Assembly: GCF_002777825.1 (NCBI RefSeq) | Contig: NZ_MEIR01000043.1 | Span: 1 to 64,000 of the forward strand | DNA from: Snodgrassella alvi | Lineage (GTDB): Bacteria; Pseudomonadota; Gammaproteobacteria; Burkholderiales; Neisseriaceae | Direction: 5' to 3' | Length of the DNA: 64,000 nt | Shown: positions 62,322 through 64,000 of the stretch, piece by piece | Position numbering within the stretch: position 1 is the stretch's first letter | How the letters are laid out: each line of letters begins with the position of its first letter | Made by a program: the position numbers and the translations under genes | Notes under the pieces: generated by a model | The model's database searches: none | Told to the model about the DNA's origin: nothing | What the model saw: the letters and a program-made list of their open reading frames with translations, nothing else

Positions 62322-64000
62322 TTATGCCATCCATTGAAGAATTTGTTGCTGAATTTTGTCAGCACTTAACCCTACTTGATTGAGTAGTTGTGCTGTATCG
62401 CCATGTTCAGTAAATATATCAGGTATCCCCAGCGTCAATACCGGTTTATTCTGGTTATGCTGCGCCAGTACCTCAAGAACAGCGCTTCCTGCACCGCCAA
62501 TCTTACTATTTTCTTCCAGCGTAACCAAATAATCATGTTTTGCAGCCAGCTGTAATAGCAGCTCCGTATCCAGTGGTTTAACGAAGCGCATGTCTGCTAC
62601 AGTAGCATCAATTGCATTAGCCACAGTAAGGGCGGGTTGCACCATACTGCCAAATGCGATTAAAGCAATTTTACTTCCCTGACGGCGCAGTATTCCCTTG
62701 CCAATCGCTACTGTAGCCAAATCAGCTCCTGCATCAATACCCGTACCTGTACCGCGAGGATAACGTACTGCCGCAGGCTGATTAAGCTGATAGCAGCTTG
62801 ATAGCAACAAACGGCATTCACGCTCATCACTGGGCACTGCAATGACCAGATTAGGTACACAGCGCAGATAGCTCAAATCATAAACACCAGCATGTGTTGG
62901 GCCATCTGCCCCAACAATTCCGCCGCGATCAATTGCAAACAAAACCGGCAAATTCTGTAATGCCACATCATGAATCAACTGATCATAAGCCCGTTGCAGG
63001 AAAGTTGAGTAAATCGCTACCACCGGTTTCATCTGTTCACAAGCCAATCCAGCAGCAAAAGTCACGGCATGCTGCTCAGCAATACCGACATCAAAATAAC
63101 GTTCTGGATATCGCTGAGCAAATTCTACCAGACCACTACCCTCACGCATGGCCGGCGTAATTGCCAGCAAATTTTGATCTACTGCTGCCTGATCTATTAT
63201 CCATTGGCCGAAAATTTGCGTATACGTAGGTTTAGTTGCTGTCCCAGACACATGCAAGCCCTGCTGCGGATCAAACGCACTGACAGCATGAAAACTAACT
63301 GGGTCATTTTCCGCCAGTTTATAACCATGGCCTTTTTTAGTAATGATATGCAACAATTGCGGCCCTTTACGGTTACGCATTTCCTGAAGCACATCTACTA
63401 GTTGAATGACATCATGCCCATCAATCGGCCCTGAATAAGTAAAGCCGAAATTATCGAATAATGACAGCGTTTCAGAACTGGTACTTTCTTCAATCAAACC
63501 TTTGATTTTATTTTCAACCCGCTGCGCTACATCCAGCGCACCCGGTACTAAACCCAATACCTTTTCTGATTTATGCTTGATTGATTTCACCAATCCCTTA
63601 ACATCATGCAAAGGATTTTTTGCTAGATACTTGGGCAAAGCGCCAACATTTGGTGAAATGGACATCTCATTGTCATTAAGAATAACCAGCAAATCAATAT
63701 CCATATCACCGGCATTATTTAATGCTTCAAATGCCTGCCCCGCCGTCATCGCACCGTCACCAATAATAGCAACATTGCGGTTGGTTTTATGCTGTAATTT
63801 ATCGGCTACCGCCATACCCAGCGCAGCGCCAATTGAGGTGGACGAATGACCAACACCAAACACATCGTATTCCGATTCGCTGCGCTTGGGAAAACCGGCC
63901 AAACCACCATATTGCCGCATCGTAGCCATACGTCTTTTACGTCCAGTCAGGATTTTGTGCGGATAACTCTGATGCCCCACATCCCAGATCAGATGATCCT
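62322..64000 (-). CDS. dxs: 1-deoxy-D-xylulose-5-phosphate synthase (5' end outside window)
   Basis: Dxs condenses pyruvate and glyceraldehyde-3-phosphate, the first step of the MEP isoprenoid route, with thiamine diphosphate. The frame stays open to the window edge ([20 protein letters not shown]), so about the first 60-70 residues are missing. Seen are [15 protein letters not shown], the ThDP motif [17 protein letters not shown], and [15 protein letters not shown] of the pyrimidine domain. The C-terminal transketolase-like domain ends ILQWMA. Confidence 0.96.
   Translation of the reverse strand, partial: DHLIWDVGHQSYPHKILTGRKRRMATMRQYGGLAGFPKRSESEYDVFGVGHSSTSIGAALGMAVADKLQHKTNRNVAIIGDGAMTAGQAFEALNNAGDMDIDLLVILNDNEMSISPNVGALPKYLAKNPLHDVKGLVKSIKHKSEKVLGLVPGALDVAQRVENKIKGLIEESTSSETLSLFDNFGFTYSGPIDGHDVIQLVDVLQEMRNRKGPQLLHIITKKGHGYKLAENDPVSFHAVSAFDPQQGLHVSGTATKPTYTQIFGQWIIDQAAVDQNLLAITPAMREGSGLVEFAQRYPERYFDVGIAEQHAVTFAAGLACEQMKPVVAIYSTFLQRAYDQLIHDVALQNLPVLFAIDRGGIVGADGPTHAGVYDLSYLRCVPNLVIAVPSDERECRLLLSSCYQLNQPAAVRYPRGTGTGIDAGADLATVAIGKGILRRQGSKIALIAFGSMVQPALTVANAIDATVADMRFVKPLDTELLLQLAAKHDYLVTLEENSKIGGAGSAVLEVLAQHNQNKPVLTLGIPDIFTEHGDTAQLLNQVGLSADKIQQQILQWMA

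Overview
The window looks like chromosome of a Neisseriaceae-type betaproteobacterium with a fairly AT-rich genome. The order mnmG-rsmG-parA-parB-atpIBEFHAGDC, the dusB-fis-purH group, and neighbouring 16S rRNA, small adhesin-E-like lipoprotein, GT25 LOS glycosyltransferases and AmpG fit that family. The AT-rich intergenic spaces, decayed genes and large surface-glycan locus are reminiscent of bee-gut Snodgrassella. That genus assignment is inference; 16S comparison would settle it.

Layout. 1-2 kb: the start of an rRNA operon read leftwards, with a clear promoter, a leader boxA and hairpin, 16S and tRNA-Ile(GAT). 2.7-3.3 kb: gene debris including a frameshifted short-chain dehydrogenase. 3.7-10.7 kb: the complete F1Fo ATP synthase operon with its own promoter and terminator. 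10.8-15.1 kb: parB, parA, rsmG and mnmG. 15.2-19.7 kb: two small exported proteins, a membrane protein, recQ and a DUF4184 membrane protein. 19.8-22.7 kb: anaerobic ribonucleotide reductase nrdDG behind a probable NrdR operator pair. 23-26.2 kb: hpt, then a decayed IS3-family element and gene-poor DNA.

26.2-36 kb: housekeeping genes. These are cytochrome b562, argE, a three-gene overlapping unit (S4-domain protein, a 57-aa cysteine-rich protein and an RNase AM-like PHP protein), glutathione-dependent formaldehyde detoxification (adhC-fghA), pyrBI behind a leader-peptide attenuator, and priA.

36-53.7 kb: a surface-glycan locus. It holds six glycosyltransferases of the GT8-like, GT2, GT25 and related types, a GT29 sialyltransferase-like protein, three paralogous GT-B-like proteins of unassigned function, the lipid A-core flippase msbA, and rfbBAC for a dTDP-4-keto-6-deoxy sugar without rfbD nearby. 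The serine/threonine transporter sstT sits inside it. The locus ends in a methyltransferase pseudogene broken by an IS3 fragment.

53.9-64 kb: housekeeping again, with rmuC, ampG, gloC-type hydrolase, a TSUP permease, purH, fis, dusB and the 3' part of dxs.

The most notable items are the pyrBI leader peptide whose stop codon lies in the loop of a terminator, the NrdR box pair plus a 14-bp perfect inverted repeat before nrdDG, the GT29-like protein with recognisable sialyl motifs, and the three-member unassigned GT-B-like family. I found no CRISPR array, prophage or obvious defence system.
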